Below, in pieces: positions 15,613 to 23,602 of a DNA stretch of 38,470 bases. Position numbers and translations under genes: made by a program. The notes beneath the pieces were generated by a model. That model worked only from the letters and a program-made list of their open reading frames with translations. It ran no database searches and was not told the origin of the DNA. The stretch lies in assembly GCA_023388335.1 (NCBI GenBank), contig JAEWGL010000014.1:1-38470 (forward strand), in the 5' to 3' direction. How positions within the stretch are numbered: position 1 is the first letter of the stretch; every line of letters starts with the position of its first letter. This stretch comes from Pseudomonadota bacterium (lineage in GTDB: Bacteria > Pseudomonadota > Gammaproteobacteria > Pseudomonadales > Pseudomonadaceae).

Positions 15613-15640
15613 AGTTTATAGCAAGACGCCTGCTTTTCAA
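15613..15640 (-). promoter_or_regulatory. Candidate acpP promoter
   Basis: On the minus strand TTGAAA (15635-15640), a 16-bp spacer and TAAACT (15613-15618) form a plausible sigma70 promoter, 52 bp upstream of the acpP start codon. The 202-bp fabG-acpP gap is much longer than the other gaps in the fab cluster, which supports a separate promoter. The rest of the gap shows nothing else convincing. Confidence 0.5.
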
Positions 15641-15763
15641 GCGTAAAGCGCCTTGAAACCTGAGACCTAACCGCGGCCTGGAATCTGGTTGCAGCTTTAT
15701 AACGGATTTTAGGCTTCGAGTATGACTCTTTTTTTAAGCAATCCGTCACATTCAGTTGCAGAG

Positions 15764-16504
15764 TTACATGTACATCCCACCATTGACCGGCACGGTGGCA
15801 CCGGTCACATAAGCTGCGCCGTCCGAAGCCAGGAAGGCAACTACCTTCGCGATTTCCTCGGCCTGACCCAGGCGACCCAGCGGAATCTGGGTCTGCAGGG
15901 CTTCGCGTTGCGCTTCGGGCAGCTCGCGGGTCATGTCGGTGTCGATGAAACCGGGGGTGACCGCATTGACGGTAATGCCACGGGACCCAACTTCACGCGC
16001 CAGCGCGCGGCTGAAGCCTTCAAGGCCCGCCTTGGCTGCAGCATAGTTTACCTGCCCGACGTTGCCCATGGCACCGACTACCGAACCGATGCTGATGATA
16101 CGACCCCAGCGCGCCTTGGTCATACCGCGCAGGACGCCCTTGGACAGACGGTAGAGGCTGTTCAGGTTGGTGTCGACCACGTCGAACCACTCGTCGTCCT
16201 TCATGCGCAGCATGAGGTTGTCACGGGTAATACCGGCGTTGTTGACCAGGATCGCAGGGGCACCGAAGCGCTCCTGGATGGCCGCCAGGGCAGCGGCGAC
16301 CGATTCGTTACTGTTGACGTTCAGTTCCAGGCCAGTGCCGGTGATACCGTGTTCCTTCAGGGTCGCGGCAATGCGCTCGGCCCCCGAGGCGGAGGTGGCG
16401 GTGCCGATCACGACGGCGCCCAGGCGACCCAGCTCAAGAGCGATGGCCTGGCCAATGCCACGGCTGGCGCCGGTGACCAGTGCAACTTTACCTTGCAGGC
16501 TCAT
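15764..16504 (-). CDS. fabG: 3-oxoacyl-[ACP] reductase
   Basis: NADPH-dependent reduction of 3-ketoacyl-ACP in fatty acid elongation; short-chain dehydrogenase, cytoplasmic tetramer. It has 246 residues with the cofactor motif TGASRGIG (11-18), NNAG (88-91) and the catalytic set Ser141, Tyr154, Lys158 (YAAAK). Start: ATG at 16504 with an AGGAG site; an in-frame start at 16537 would add 11 residues overlapping the fabD end. It is 16 bp after fabD, so the two are probably co-transcribed. Confidence 0.98.
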   Translation of the reverse strand: MSLQGKVALVTGASRGIGQAIALELGRLGAVVIGTATSASGAERIAATLKEHGITGTGLELNVNSNESVAAALAAIQERFGAPAILVNNAGITRDNLMLRMKDDEWFDVVDTNLNSLYRLSKGVLRGMTKARWGRIISIGSVVGAMGNVGQVNYAAAKAGLEGFSRALAREVGSRGITVNAVTPGFIDTDMTRELPEAQREALQTQIPLGRLGQAEEIAKVVAFLASDGAAYVTGATVPVNGGMYM

Positions 16505-16520
16505 GCAAGTGTCTCCTAGT

Positions 16521-17459
16521 TCAAGCCAACGCCGCACGGGCGGCGGCGAAAGCGTCAGGGGTATTGAGGTTGTAGGTGCTCACGCCATCGGCGCAACGCT
16601 TGTTCAGGCCAGCCAGGACCTTGCCCGGACCGCACTCGACCAGCTGCACAGCGCCTTGAGCCGCCACGGCCTGCACGCACTCGACCCAGCGCACGGGCTT
16701 GTACAGCTGCTCCAGCAGGTCGCTTTTGAGGGTCGCCAGGTCAGCCGGCACGGCCGCGCTGACGTTCTGTACCAACGGAATTTCTGGCGCTTTCCATTCG
16801 ACGGCATTGACCGCTTCGGCAAAGCGCTCGGCGGCAGGACGCATCAGCTCGCAGTGCGATGGCACGCTCACCGGCAGCGGCAACGCGCGCTTGGCGCCCT
16901 TGGCCTTGCAGGCTTCCATGGCACGCTCGACAGCGGCCTTGGCGCCAGCGATGACCACCTGGCCTGGCGAGTTGAAGTTGACCGCGCTGACCACTTCACC
17001 CTGGGCCGCTTCGGCACAGATAGCGACGACGTCAGCGTCATCCAGGCCAAGAATCGCCGCCATGGCGCCCTGTCCGGCCGGCACGGCCTCCTGCATCAGC
17101 TGGCCACGGCGTTCGACCAGTTTCACGGCATCCTTCAGGCTCAGGCTGCCGGCTGCCACGAGGGCGCTGTACTCGCCCAGGCTATGACCGCAGACGTACG
17201 CCGGACGCGCGCCACCTTCAGCCTGCCACAGCCGCCACAGGGCGATGGAGGCGGCAAGGATGGCCGGCTGGGTTTTGTCGGTTTGGTTGAGTTGCTCTTC
17301 CGGGCCGTTCTGGATCAGCGCCCAGAGGTCGTAGCCCAGAGCCTCGGAAGCTTCCTGGAAGGTTTCGATGACCAGCGGGTACTGGGCACCGAGCTCGGCG
17401 AGCATGCCCAGCGACTGGGAACCTTGACCGGGAAAGACGAATGCGAGGGATGCAGACAT
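16521..17459 (-). CDS. fabD: Malonyl CoA-ACP transacylase
   Basis: Transfers malonyl from CoA to ACP, supplying the elongation unit for FabF/FabB. It has 312 residues, with the nucleophile Ser93 in GHSLGEYSAL, FPGQGSQ at the N-terminus, and the catalytic His in SVPSHCELM near residue 200. Start: ATG at 17459 with an AGGGG site; an upstream start would add 37 residues of leader. It is 127 bp after plsX with a hairpin in between. Confidence 0.98.
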   Translation of the reverse strand: MSASLAFVFPGQGSQSLGMLAELGAQYPLVIETFQEASEALGYDLWALIQNGPEEQLNQTDKTQPAILAASIALWRLWQAEGGARPAYVCGHSLGEYSALVAAGSLSLKDAVKLVERRGQLMQEAVPAGQGAMAAILGLDDADVVAICAEAAQGEVVSAVNFNSPGQVVIAGAKAAVERAMEACKAKGAKRALPLPVSVPSHCELMRPAAERFAEAVNAVEWKAPEIPLVQNVSAAVPADLATLKSDLLEQLYKPVRWVECVQAVAAQGAVQLVECGPGKVLAGLNKRCADGVSTYNLNTPDAFAAARAALA

Positions 17460-17550
17460 TGAACAAGCCCCTAATGATCTTGTCGTCGGATACGGCGCGC
17501 CCAGCCGAAGGCTGGACGCGGGAACTGAAACTTGGATGAAAACAAAGACC

Positions 17551-17572
17551 AAGTGGTCACATTTAACCACTT
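17551..17572 (-). other. Hairpin between plsX and fabD, weak terminator-like
   Basis: AAGTGGT and ACCACTT pair (7 bp) around an eight-base loop. On the minus strand GGTCTTTGTTTTC follows, which is T-rich but imperfect. It could cause partial termination after plsX. A second small hairpin (CCAGCC/GGCTGG, 17501-17515) lies in the fabD leader. Confidence 0.35.
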
Positions 17573-17586
17573 CCTCGTCGATAAAC

Positions 17587-18597
17587 CTAAAGCAACAGGT
17601 CTTCGAGACGCCCGTGCAAACGCTGCGGCAGGTTCTCCTGGATCTCGATCAGCGCACGCTCAATGGCGCTCTGCAGGCCCTGCACGCCCGCAGAGCCATG
17701 GCTCTTGATGACGATGCCCTGCAGCCCGAGGAAACTCGCGCCATTATGCCGCGCGGGTGCCAGGTCGGCCTGCAAGCGCTTGAGCAGCGGCATGGCCATG
17801 AGGCCAGCGGCGCGGGCCAGCAGGCCTCCTTTGAACAGCGCTTCGATACGTGCGCCGATCATGGTCGCCAGGCCCTCGCTGGACTTGAGCAGGATATTGC
17901 CAACGAAGCCATCGCACACCACCACGTCAGCCTCGCCACGATACAGGCCGTCGCCCTCGACGAAACCGATGTAGTTCAGCCCGCGCGCGTTCTGCAGCAG
18001 GCTGGCGGCAAGCTTGACCTGCTGGTTGCCCTTGATGTCCTCGGTGCCGACATTGAGCAACGCCACCCGCGGCCGACGGATACCCAGGGCCTGGGCGGCC
18101 ACCGAGCCCATCACGGCGAACTGGTAGAGGTTTTCGGCCGTGCAGTCGACATTGGCGCCCAGGTCGAGCAACTGGCAATAGCCGGTCTGGGTCGGGATCG
18201 CCGCCACCATCGCGGGCCGATCGATGCCCGGCAAGGTCTTGAGCACGAAACGCGAAAGGGCCATCAGCGCCCCGGTATTGCCGGCACTCACGCAGGCATG
18301 AGCCTTGCCGTCACGCACCTGTTCGAGCGCGATGCGCATCGACGAGTCGGGCTTGCCGCGCAACGCCTGGGAGGGCCGCTCCTCCATGCCGATCACTTCG
18401 CTGGCTGCGATGATTTGCAGGCGCGCGCGATCCGCTGCCGAAAGGCCAGCGACGAGATCTTCAAGAAGGGAGGGTTGACCAACCAGGGTCAGGTGCAGCG
18501 AGGGTGTAGCCGATAGGCAAGCGATGCTCGCCTGGACAATGCTGCGGGGACCGAAGTCCCCGCCCATTGCGTCGATCGCGATGATCTGAGCGGACAA
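17587..18597 (-). CDS. plsX: Phosphate acyltransferase
   Basis: Makes acyl-phosphate from acyl-ACP for the PlsX/PlsY route of phospholipid synthesis; a peripheral membrane enzyme. It has 336 residues with the N-terminal IAIDAMGGDFGP, GNTGALMALS, DLGANVDC and DGFVGNILLKSSEG typical of the family. Start: TTG at 18597, three bases after the rpmF stop; the conserved IAIDAMGGD begins at residue 6, so no later start is possible and no ATG precedes it in the short gap. The ribosome-binding site is weak, suggesting translation coupled to rpmF. It belongs to the yceD-rpmF-plsX-fab order. Confidence 0.96.
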   Translation of the reverse strand: MSAQIIAIDAMGGDFGPRSIVQASIACLSATPSLHLTLVGQPSLLEDLVAGLSAADRARLQIIAASEVIGMEERPSQALRGKPDSSMRIALEQVRDGKAHACVSAGNTGALMALSRFVLKTLPGIDRPAMVAAIPTQTGYCQLLDLGANVDCTAENLYQFAVMGSVAAQALGIRRPRVALLNVGTEDIKGNQQVKLAASLLQNARGLNYIGFVEGDGLYRGEADVVVCDGFVGNILLKSSEGLATMIGARIEALFKGGLLARAAGLMAMPLLKRLQADLAPARHNGASFLGLQGIVIKSHGSAGVQGLQSAIERALIEIQENLPQRLHGRLEDLLL

Positions 18598-18600
18598 GGA

Positions 18601-18783
18601 TTACTCGTCAGCGCCCTTGTCGACCACTTTGCGACCACGGTATACGCCTTCTGGCGATACGTGGTGACGCAGGTGAACTTCACCGGTGCTTTTCTCTACC
18701 GACAGCGCGTTTTCCGACAGGGCGTCGTGCGAACGGCGCATGTCACGGGCAGAGCGGGATTTTTTGTTCTGCTGAACAGCCAT
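18601..18783 (-). CDS. rpmF: 50S ribosomal protein L32
   Basis: Small basic large-subunit ribosomal protein of 60 residues, MAVQQNKKSRSARDMRRSHD at the N-terminus and HHVSPEGVYRGRKVV near the end. The start ATG at 18783 has AGGAGTTA upstream. It lies 12 bp after yceD and three bases before plsX, the conserved arrangement linking ribosome synthesis with lipid synthesis. Confidence 0.98.
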   Translation of the reverse strand: MAVQQNKKSRSARDMRRSHDALSENALSVEKSTGEVHLRHHVSPEGVYRGRKVVDKGADE

Positions 18784-18796
18784 AATTGATTAACTC

Positions 18797-19324
18797 CTAA
18801 ACGTTTGGGTCACGCTTTAACTGCGCCAAAACACTGAACGGGTTGGACCGCGATACCTCGTCCTTGCTCGGTTCGGGCTCATCGGCGCCCGCCGGCTGCT
18901 GGCATTCTTCCGGATGGTGAGCAGGCACGATCGGCAGGGCGAGCAGCAACTCTTCCTCGATCAAGGCCTGCAGATCCAAAGGATCTTCGCCCAGTTCCAG
19001 CACGTCATAGCCTTTCGGCAACGACTGGGTATTCGCACCCTCCTTCACCACGGCGTAGGTACACTCGCTATGGATCGGCAGGGTGACCAGCTCAAGACAA
19101 CGCTGGCAAACCATCTTGACCTCGACGTCGAGCTCGCTATGGATAACCACAGCGTTCTGTTCGTCTCGCTCAAAATCGAGCTTCGCCTGCACCGTACCGA
19201 CATTGTCGGAAAGCGGGTCGCAGAGTCTTTCCAAATCAGCGAGTGGCAGCGAACCCTGGAGGGTTACGCCGCGATCAGCCAATTTGCGCGGGTCAACGTG
19301 AGGTGGAATCGGGTCATTCAACAT
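18797..19324 (-). CDS. yceD: YceD (DUF177) family protein
   Basis: Conserved 175-residue protein encoded next to rpmF in most bacteria; the family has been linked to 23S rRNA accumulation. Visible are a CQRC motif near residue 82, an acidic C-terminal half with DPLDLQALIEEELLLALP, and a C-terminal NPFSVLAQLKR. It is cytoplasmic. The start ATG at 19324 lies only nine bases after the -10 box of a strong promoter, so from that promoter the mRNA would have almost no leader and no ribosome-binding site. A later start would cut the conserved N-terminus. Confidence 0.93.
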   Translation of the reverse strand: MLNDPIPPHVDPRKLADRGVTLQGSLPLADLERLCDPLSDNVGTVQAKLDFERDEQNAVVIHSELDVEVKMVCQRCLELVTLPIHSECTYAVVKEGANTQSLPKGYDVLELGEDPLDLQALIEEELLLALPIVPAHHPEECQQPAGADEPEPSKDEVSRSNPFSVLAQLKRDPNV

Positions 19325-19333
19325 AGGCGCAGC

Positions 19334-19362
19334 ATTCTAGGGATGACCCCCGTCCCTGTCAA
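19334..19362 (-). promoter_or_regulatory. Strong sigma70 promoter of the yceD-rpmF-plsX operon
   Basis: On the minus strand a perfect TTGACA (19357-19362), a 17-bp spacer and TAGAAT (19334-19339) form a near-consensus promoter. The yceD ATG begins nine bases after the -10 box, so the transcript should start within about 0-4 bases of the start codon. The region is shared with the divergent maf gene, whose own possible -10 (TAGAAT, 19388-19393) lacks a good -35. Confidence 0.85.
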
Positions 19363-19419
19363 AGGAAATTCGGCGGCATCAAGGTGTTAGAATCGTTTTA
19401 ATCTGTTCAGGAGTCTACC

Positions 19420-19998
19420 ATGCTGCCCTTGCTACTGGCATCCAGCTCACCCTACCGGCGCGAACTATTGCAGCGCCTGCGCCTGCCCTTCAGCTGGGCA
19501 AGCCCCGACCTAGACGAGCGGCGACGTGATGACGAGACGGCCGCCGACCTGGTCCGCCGCCTCGCCCGGCAAAAAGCCGAGGCCCTGGCCACCAGTCACC
19601 CCGGACATTTGATCATCGGCTCCGACCAGGTCGCGGTGCTGGGCGAACACGTCCTGGGCAAGCCCCACAGCTTCGAGCGTGCCTGCGAACAACTGCTCGC
19701 GGCCAGCGGCCAGCAGGTGACCTTCCTCACCGGCCTGGCGCTGCTCAATACAGCCAGCGGACACTGCCAGGTAGACTGCGTGCCCTTTACCGTCACCCTG
19801 CGCGAACTTAGCCTGGAGCAGGTCGAGCGCTACCTCAAGGCCGAGCAACCCTTTGACTGCGCCGGCAGCTTCAAGGCCGAGGGCCTGGGCGTGAGCCTGT
19901 TCCGGAGCACCCACGGTTGCGACGCCACCAGCCTGATCGGCCTGCCGCTGATCAGACTGGTGGACATGCTGCTCAAGGAAGGCGTGCGCGTACCCTGA
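19420..19998 (+). CDS. maf: Maf/YceF nucleoside triphosphate pyrophosphatase
   Basis: Cytoplasmic house-cleaning pyrophosphatase that hydrolyses modified nucleotides; the YceF subfamily prefers 7-methyl-GTP. It has 192 residues with the family motif ASSSPYRRELLQRL at the N-terminus, IGSDQV near residue 67, GKP, and the YceF-type EQPFDCAGSFKAEGLG near residue 145. The start ATG at 19420 has CAGGAG upstream. It is divergent from yceD across 95 bp and followed by a terminator embedded in a REP doublet. The subfamily call is moderately sure. Confidence 0.94.
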   Translation: MLPLLLASSSPYRRELLQRLRLPFSWASPDLDERRRDDETAADLVRRLARQKAEALATSHPGHLIIGSDQVAVLGEHVLGKPHSFERACEQLLAASGQQVTFLTGLALLNTASGHCQVDCVPFTVTLRELSLEQVERYLKAEQPFDCAGSFKAEGLGVSLFRSTHGCDATSLIGLPLIRLVDMLLKEGVRVP

Positions 19999-20002
19999 AG
20001 AC

Positions 20003-20060
20003 AAAAAAGCCGCCCTTCAGGCCCAATGCTGTTCACTTAAAATCCTGGGGCCGCTTTTTT
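20003..20060 (+). terminator. Terminator of maf, merged with REP sequence
   Basis: AAAAAAGC (20003-20010) pairs with GCTTTTTT (20053-20060), and after a C/C mismatch GCCC pairs with GGGC. The loop is about 30 bases. The T run lies on the plus strand 3' side, 60 bp after the maf stop; the leading A run could serve sppA on the other strand. Confidence 0.5.
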
Positions 20061-20200
20061 GCGGTCCTTGGGCAAACCCGCCCCCACACGCCCCAGCATA
20101 CCGCGGACGTGGCGACCGACCCGGCCCTGTGGGAGCGGGTTGACCCGCGAGGGCTGCGAAGCAGCCCCAGTTGAGGTCACGCTTTGCTTAAGTGAACAGC
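20028..20200. repeat. REP doublet (REPIN) flanked by a 13-bp inverted repeat
   Basis: 20044-20088 and 20127-20170 are two REP elements in opposite orientation; the second reads TGTGGGAGCGGGTTGACCC followed by GGGCTGCGAAGCAGCCCC. The pair is enclosed by a perfect inverted repeat GCTGTTCACTTAA (20028-20040) and its complement (20188-20200). REPINs are non-autonomous elements moved by RAYT transposases encoded elsewhere in Pseudomonas genomes. The unit fills the maf-sppA gap between two convergent genes. Confidence 0.8.
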
Positions 20201-20239
20201 GCCAAACCTTCAGGCCGGTTTTCTTGTACTTGGCGCAGT

Positions 20240-21223
20240 TCAGCGCAGGGACGGACCCTGGAAGCCCATCCAGAGGGCCAGGTGCTCAGCCACGCTGGCA
20301 CCCAAGCGCTTGGAGAAGCGGTCGAACGGCGATTCCTGCACGGTGAAGTCGACGATTTCCTTCTCCCCGACCAGGTCACGCGCCACGTAGCTGGCACTGC
20401 CCAGGCCATCCACCAGACCAAGGTCCTTGGCTTGCTCACCTGACCAGATCAGGCCACTGAACAGCTCGGGATGCTCCTTGTCCTTCAAGCGCTCGCCACG
20501 GCCTTGCTTGACGCTGGCGATGAACTGGCGATGGGTGGTTTCCAGCACCTGCTGCCAGAACGCGGTCTCTTCCGGCTTCTGCGGCTGGAAGGGGTCCAGA
20601 AACGCCTTGTGCTCGCCAGCGGTATAGGTCCGCCGCTCGACACCTAGCTTCTCCATGGTGCCGACGAATCCATAACCGGCTGCCGTCACCCCAATGGAGC
20701 CGACCAGGCTGGCCTTGTCGGCGTAGATCTCGTCCGCCGCGCTGGCGATGTAGTAGGCGCCGGAGGCCCCCAGGTCGCTGATCACCGCGTACAGCTTGAT
20801 TGCCGGGTGCTCGGCCCGCAGGCGACGGATCTCGTCGTAGATATAGCCCGACTGCACCGGGCTGCCGCCTGGACTGTTGATGCGCAGGATCACCGCCTTG
20901 GTCTTGCGGTCCTCGAACGCATCACGCAACCCGGAAATGACATTGTCGGCACTGGCCGCCTCCTTGTCGGCGATCATCCCGCGCACCTCGACCAGCGCCG
21001 TATGGCTGGCACTGCGCGATGCCGCCTTGTCCATGTCCATCAGCGGCGAGAACAGCGCAAGGATGCCGAACAGGTAGACGAACGTCAGCAGCTTGAAGAA
21101 AATCCCCCAGCGCCGCGCGCGCCGCTGCTCCTGAACGCCGGCCAGCAGCGTTTTCTCCAGCAGCCGCCAGCTCTTGCGCTCTTCCGGGTCTTGGGCTTCG
21201 GGCGCTTTCCACTCGTCAGTCAT
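20240..21223 (-). CDS. sppA: Signal peptide peptidase SppA-like S49 peptidase
   Basis: Membrane-anchored serine protease that degrades cleaved signal peptides. It has 327 residues: a cytoplasmic N-terminus of about 40, one membrane segment (about 41-60, FFKLLTFVYLFGILALF), then the S49 domain facing the periplasm. The nucleophile is Ser154 in LGASGAYYIAS and the general-base lysine is probably Lys206 in AGEHKAF, with the expected spacing of about 52 residues for the short (single-domain) form. It is about half the length of E. coli SppA, like the Bacillus type. It lies seven bases after the HAD gene and is probably in one operon with it and rluC. Confidence 0.94.
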   Translation of the reverse strand: MTDEWKAPEAQDPEERKSWRLLEKTLLAGVQEQRRARRWGIFFKLLTFVYLFGILALFSPLMDMDKAASRSASHTALVEVRGMIADKEAASADNVISGLRDAFEDRKTKAVILRINSPGGSPVQSGYIYDEIRRLRAEHPAIKLYAVISDLGASGAYYIASAADEIYADKASLVGSIGVTAAGYGFVGTMEKLGVERRTYTAGEHKAFLDPFQPQKPEETAFWQQVLETTHRQFIASVKQGRGERLKDKEHPELFSGLIWSGEQAKDLGLVDGLGSASYVARDLVGEKEIVDFTVQESPFDRFSKRLGASVAEHLALWMGFQGPSLR

Positions 21224-21230
21224 TGCTCAC

Positions 21231-21908
21231 CTATCCTGAAATCGAGAGTGCGCGAGGCTGACTCAGCCAGTCGCGCAGTTGCGAAAAATGATCGATGCAC
21301 AATTGCGGGCCAAATTCACTCAGGGCCTGCAGCGACATGGCACCATAGTCGACCGCTACAGCATGCATGCCCGCATTCTGGGCCATCAACAGGTCGAACG
21401 ATGAATCTCCGACCATCAGCGCTCGCCCGGGTTCGACGCCGCAGTGCGCCAGGATCTCGTCGAGCATTTGCGGGTGCGGCTTGCCGCGGCTTTCATCGGC
21501 CGCCCGGGTGATGTCGAAGTAACGCTCCCAGCCATTGGCCCGCAGCACCCGATCCAGCCCGCGACGGGCCTTGCCAGTCGCCACCGCCAGCCGATAGCCA
21601 TCGGCGCGAAAGGCCTCCAGCGACTCGATCACGCCGTCGAACAATGGCGAAGGCTGCTCATCCAGTGCCATATAGATGTCAGCGTAATGCTGACGGAAAA
21701 CGCTGACCTGGCCCACATCGAGGTGCGGATACAGCACGCCGATCGCCTCGGACAGCGCCAGGCCGATGATGCCTTTCACCGCATTCTCGGCCGAAGGCGC
21801 CTCGCCGGCACGCTCGGCCGCCAGATTCATGGCTAGCACGATACGGCCGATGGAATCGGCCAGGGTGCCATCCCAATCGAAGATCAGCAGCTCGTAGTCA
21901 GGATGCAC
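21231..21908 (-). CDS. HAD-IA family phosphatase
   Basis: A 225-residue haloacid-dehalogenase-type phosphohydrolase, cytoplasmic. Motif I is FDWDGTLADS (Asp11 and Asp13), motif II is VATGKARRG, Lys of motif III is in SRGKPHP, and motif IV is MVGDSSFD. The cap is a helical C1 type as in phosphoglycolate phosphatase, but the substrate is not predictable. It overlaps rluC by 11 bp and precedes sppA by seven, so it is translationally linked to rluC, a conserved pairing in pseudomonads. Confidence 0.93.
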   Translation of the reverse strand: MHPDYELLIFDWDGTLADSIGRIVLAMNLAAERAGEAPSAENAVKGIIGLALSEAIGVLYPHLDVGQVSVFRQHYADIYMALDEQPSPLFDGVIESLEAFRADGYRLAVATGKARRGLDRVLRANGWERYFDITRAADESRGKPHPQMLDEILAHCGVEPGRALMVGDSSFDLLMAQNAGMHAVAVDYGAMSLQALSEFGPQLCIDHFSQLRDWLSQPRALSISG

Positions 21909-22854
21909 TCAGGCGCTCCACGGTCTTGGCCCACATTTCGTCCACGGGCGCCTCAAGCTTGAGTTCGCCGCCATCAGGCAGCGGCACGGTCAGGGCATAG
22001 GCATGCAGGAACAAACGCTTGCCACCCAGCTCACGGATCTCGCGGGTAAAGTCCTCGTCGCCATACTTGCTGTCGCCGGCAATGCAGTGCCCGGCATGCA
22101 GGGTGTGCACGCGGATCTGGTGGGTACGACCGGTGATCGGGCGCGCCTCGACCATAGTGGCGAACTCGCCAAAGCGACGCAGGACGCGAAACATCGTCAG
22201 CGCCTCCTTGCCTTCGTCACTGATCTCGACCATGCGCTCGCCCGAGCGCAGGTTGCTCTTCTGCAGGGGGGCATTGACCTGCTTCTTGGCGGTCGCCCAA
22301 TGACCACGCACCAGGGCCATGTAGCGCTTGTCGACGCCATCACCGCGCAAGGCGGCATGCAGGTGGCGCAGCATGCTGCGCTTCTTGGCGATCATCAGCA
22401 GGCCAGAGGTGTCGCGATCCAGGCGATGGACCAGCTCCAGCTCCTTGGCGTCCGGACGCATCTGGCGCAGCGCCTCGATCACCCCGAAGCTCAGGCCGCT
22501 GCCGCCATGCACGGCAATGCCGGCCGGCTTGTTCAGCACGATCAGGGCCTTGTCCTCATAGACAATGGCGGCTTCCAGGCGCTGCAACAGTCCCTGGGCC
22601 ACCGGCGCCGGCTCGTCGCGCTCAGGCAGGCGCACCGGAGGGACGCGCACCACGTCGCCGGCCTGCAATTTGTACTCAGGCTTGATCCGGCCTTTGTTCA
22701 CCCGCACCTCGCCTTTGCGCAATATGCGGTAGATCAAGGTCTTGGGCACGCCTTTGAGCGCGGTGATGAGGAAGTTGTCGATGCGCTGGCCGGCAAGTTC
22801 CGGCGCGACCTCGATCAGCTTCACGCCGGAGGTCGGGGGGGTATTGGTCGTCAT
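21898..22854 (-). CDS. rluC: 23S rRNA pseudouridine(955/2504/2580) synthase
   Basis: Converts three uridines of 23S rRNA to pseudouridine. It has 318 residues, with an S4 RNA-binding domain (about 23-70, RIDNFLITALKGVPKTLIYRILRKGEVRVN interrupted by variable positions) and the catalytic domain with Asp146 in HRLDRDTSGLL, then RTHQIRVH. Start: ATG at 22854 gives MTTNTPPTSGVKLIEV; in-frame extension upstream crosses the rne promoter region. It is divergent from rne across 748 bp, the same pairing as in E. coli. Confidence 0.97.
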   Translation of the reverse strand: MTTNTPPTSGVKLIEVAPELAGQRIDNFLITALKGVPKTLIYRILRKGEVRVNKGRIKPEYKLQAGDVVRVPPVRLPERDEPAPVAQGLLQRLEAAIVYEDKALIVLNKPAGIAVHGGSGLSFGVIEALRQMRPDAKELELVHRLDRDTSGLLMIAKKRSMLRHLHAALRGDGVDKRYMALVRGHWATAKKQVNAPLQKSNLRSGERMVEISDEGKEALTMFRVLRRFGEFATMVEARPITGRTHQIRVHTLHAGHCIAGDSKYGDEDFTREIRELGGKRLFLHAYALTVPLPDGGELKLEAPVDEMWAKTVERLSAS

Positions 22855-22882
22855 TTGGGAATCATAACAATTTTTTATGGAT

Positions 22883-22911
22883 TTGAAGCACTTAATGATT
22901 GCTGCTATAGT
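22883..22911 (+). promoter_or_regulatory. rne promoter
   Basis: TTGAAG (22883-22888), a 17-bp spacer and TATAGT (22906-22911) form a near-consensus sigma70 promoter. Transcription should start near 22918, about 685 nt before the rne start codon. Confidence 0.75.
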
Positions 22912-22917
22912 CGCGAA

Positions 22918-23602
22918 CGCCGCCAAAAGCGGCTGGACAGCGGCATACGGCACAGCGCCGGCCCTGACCAACGCACATCTCGAGGACGCGAGGCCGTCCG
23001 ACGGGGTTTTCGCCAGTTTACAGAAATGCCTGGAATCGCCACCAGCGCCGAGTTCAGAAGACCGAAAAAAAACGACAAGAGCGGTGTTTCACCCCCTTAC
23101 CTGTTCTTTTTCGCTGCACTCTCCCCGCACCGTCGTTTCCACGCAGACCATGGCGAATGCTTCGGAAATACCTGCCTTGGACATGAATGCGCCAGCTCCC
23201 TGTTGGAGATGGCGATAAATGCAACCCGTTGCGGATTCAGCGCGCGGCAGCACCCGAATTATCAGGGATACGTGTAGGGTGGAGATGCACAACCATCGGA
23301 CCGTGTAGCACTGCGTCCGGCCCACCGGCCTACTGTTTGGCTCGGCGAGCGGACCCGGTCTTGATCAAGATGCCCCAAGGGCGTCCACGGCCGAAGGCTG
23401 ATTCCTCCTCCTGACTGAGTGCATTTGGCACCACAGCAAGCAGGACGCGTCGTCGCGACTTCGGCAGCACTGGGCAACCAGTCGGTACTGAACGTTGCTG
23501 GACACGGGGGTGGCTCGCCACCCTTTGCGCACCTGACACCGACCATGAGAAGTCGTGTGTGCCGAACGCCGTTTCCGGCAGCCCGGAAACCGACGGTACT
23601 AC
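22918..23602 (+). promoter_or_regulatory. Long 5' leader of rne with hairpins
   Basis: The leader holds at least three clear hairpins: GCCGC/GCGGC (22919-22933) at the predicted 5' end; GGGTGG/CCACCC (23508-23523); and GTTTCCGG/CCGGAAAC (23571-23590), 12 bases before the ATG. In E. coli a 361-nt rne leader lets RNase E degrade its own mRNA, so feedback control is likely here too. No convincing small gene was found in the leader. Its exact extent depends on the promoter call. Confidence 0.65.

Noticed and set aside
15716..15740. A plus-strand terminator GAGT-ATG-ACTC plus seven T downstream of fabG
   Set aside because: The stem is only four base pairs and no plus-strand gene precedes it.
22877..23218. 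A possible leader peptide gene in the rne leader
   Set aside because: Its ATG lies upstream of the predicted transcription start and no ribosome-binding site precedes it.
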